64,000 nt of DNA from Flectonema sp. DT1601 (taxonomy: Eukaryota; Euglenozoa; Diplonemea; Diplonemida; Diplonemidae). The notes beneath the pieces are model-generated. The model ran no database searches and was not told the DNA's origin. It saw only the letters and a program-made list of their open reading frames with translations. Of the stretch, positions 63,560-64,000 are shown in pieces (the stretch's first letter is position 1; each line of letters starts with the position of its first letter). Made by a program: the position numbers and the translations under genes. The stretch covers positions 620,001 through 684,000 of the forward strand of contig OZ025830.1 of the NCBI GenBank assembly GCA_964019425.1. The letters run 5' to 3'.

Positions 63560-64000
63560 ATGTTTGAAGAAAATAAATCCATGGGAATGGGAGGGTTGGT
63601 CCTCACTGCATTGTTTGTTGGTATCGCAATTATGATGAATGTGTTCGCATGTGTTCTTTTACCTGAAAAGAATTTCAATCCGTTGATTATTTTATTTGCT
63701 CAAATGATGGTACCGTTACCACTAATACTATGCGGAACACCAAGAAGTTCATACGACTCTATTGACGGAGAGATGCCATTCATAAGTGTTCTTGGGTGGT
63801 TTATGTCCGGAATGTATGTCAGAGTTTTCTTTTTTTTTAAATATTAAACAATCTTTTTGATTAATATTCCAAACAAACAGCTTCGCTTCCATGGCACTCT
63901 TTGTCCCTCTCACGATGCTTCACGAGGACTCTATTTCTGGTAAACAGTTGGGGTTGACTTACGGAGCTCAAGCATTGATGTACGTCATTTTCGCAGTCGC
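63560..64000 (+). CDS. VPS55: Vps55 / leptin-receptor-overlapping-transcript family protein (partial)
   Basis: Exon 1 is 63560-63813 and exon 2 starts at 63881 after a 67-bp intron (GTATGT...AAACAG, phase 2); the gene runs off the window. The visible 124 residues have three hydrophobic spans: LVLTALFVGIAIMMNVFACVL, LIILFAQMMVPLPLILCG, and SVLGWFMSGIFASMALFVPL, with a fourth starting at the edge. Length, spans and the P-L-P-L-I-L-C loop fit the Vps55/LEPROT family, small four-span endosomal proteins acting in late endosome to vacuole sorting with Vps68. The start Met follows a TTTGAAG acceptor by about 31 nt. Confidence 0.85.

Noticed and set aside
12276-64000. Many short - strand frames opposite the host genes and Lys/Phe-rich frames in intergenic DNA
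   Set aside because: They are shadows of real genes or translations of A/T homopolymers, with no motifs and no acceptor in front.

Overview
The window looks like nuclear DNA of a euglenozoan protist, most likely a diplonemid. The main reason is a stretch at 668-692 that matches the 3' part of the diplonemid spliced leader (SL) as I remember it (AAAAGCTAC, a 2-base gap, then TTTCTGTACTTTATTG). A second 15-base piece of the same leader end lies at 6653-6667. Two features agree with this. All 21 host genes between 12.3 kb and the right edge lie on the + strand. Almost every one has a pyrimidine-rich tract and an AG 4 to 60 bases before its ATG, as expected of SL trans-splicing acceptors. Unlike kinetoplastids, several genes also carry ordinary short cis-introns, nearly all beginning GTATGT. 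TAA, TAG and TGA all end host genes, so the code is standard.

Region 1 (1-12.2 kb) is a nest of mobile DNA: a short ORF1-like fragment cut by a dispersed repeat; a tRNA-Cys gene on the - strand; a full-length-looking LINE (EN-RT-RNase H, 668 to about 6484) that begins with the SL remnant only 3 bp from the tRNA; an endogenous copy of a bunyavirus-like L protein (RNA-dependent RNA polymerase, 6653-10470), also headed by an SL remnant and bracketed by 106-bp direct repeats; and the 3' part of a second LINE on the - strand (to about 11.9 kb).

Region 2 (12.3-64 kb) is a one-way array of host genes separated by intergenic DNA full of A/T homopolymers. In order: a hypothetical helical protein; a mucin-like type I membrane protein; an ATP-grasp-like protein; a receptor-type Ser/Thr kinase; a MYND-finger protein; an EFHC/RIB72-like axonemal protein (three DM10 domains plus EF-hands); a two-domain rhodanese; two tiny MGxC (acylation-type) proteins; a likely mitochondrial one-pass protein; a two-CNB-domain protein with an MGNC start; a JmjC/cupin-like protein; a PPPDE-PUL fusion; a membrane protein; a probable GPI-anchored cysteine-rich protein; a LOR/scramblase-like protein; a clan CD cysteine-peptidase-like protein; an ankyrin-TM-GIDE-like protein; a sulfotransferase; a SAP-domain nuclear protein; and the start of Vps55 (partial at the right edge). 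The genes do not form one pathway; signalling, membrane and flagellar functions are common. If transcribed polycistronically, their mRNAs would be separated by trans-splicing.

At least two small dispersed repeat families occur (three and four copies), one with a SINE-like A tail and B-box-like motif. The most unusual feature is the combination of SL remnants on both the LINE and the viral fossil: it implies that RNA already trans-spliced in the nucleus was copied back into the genome, including RNA of a negative-strand-virus polymerase.
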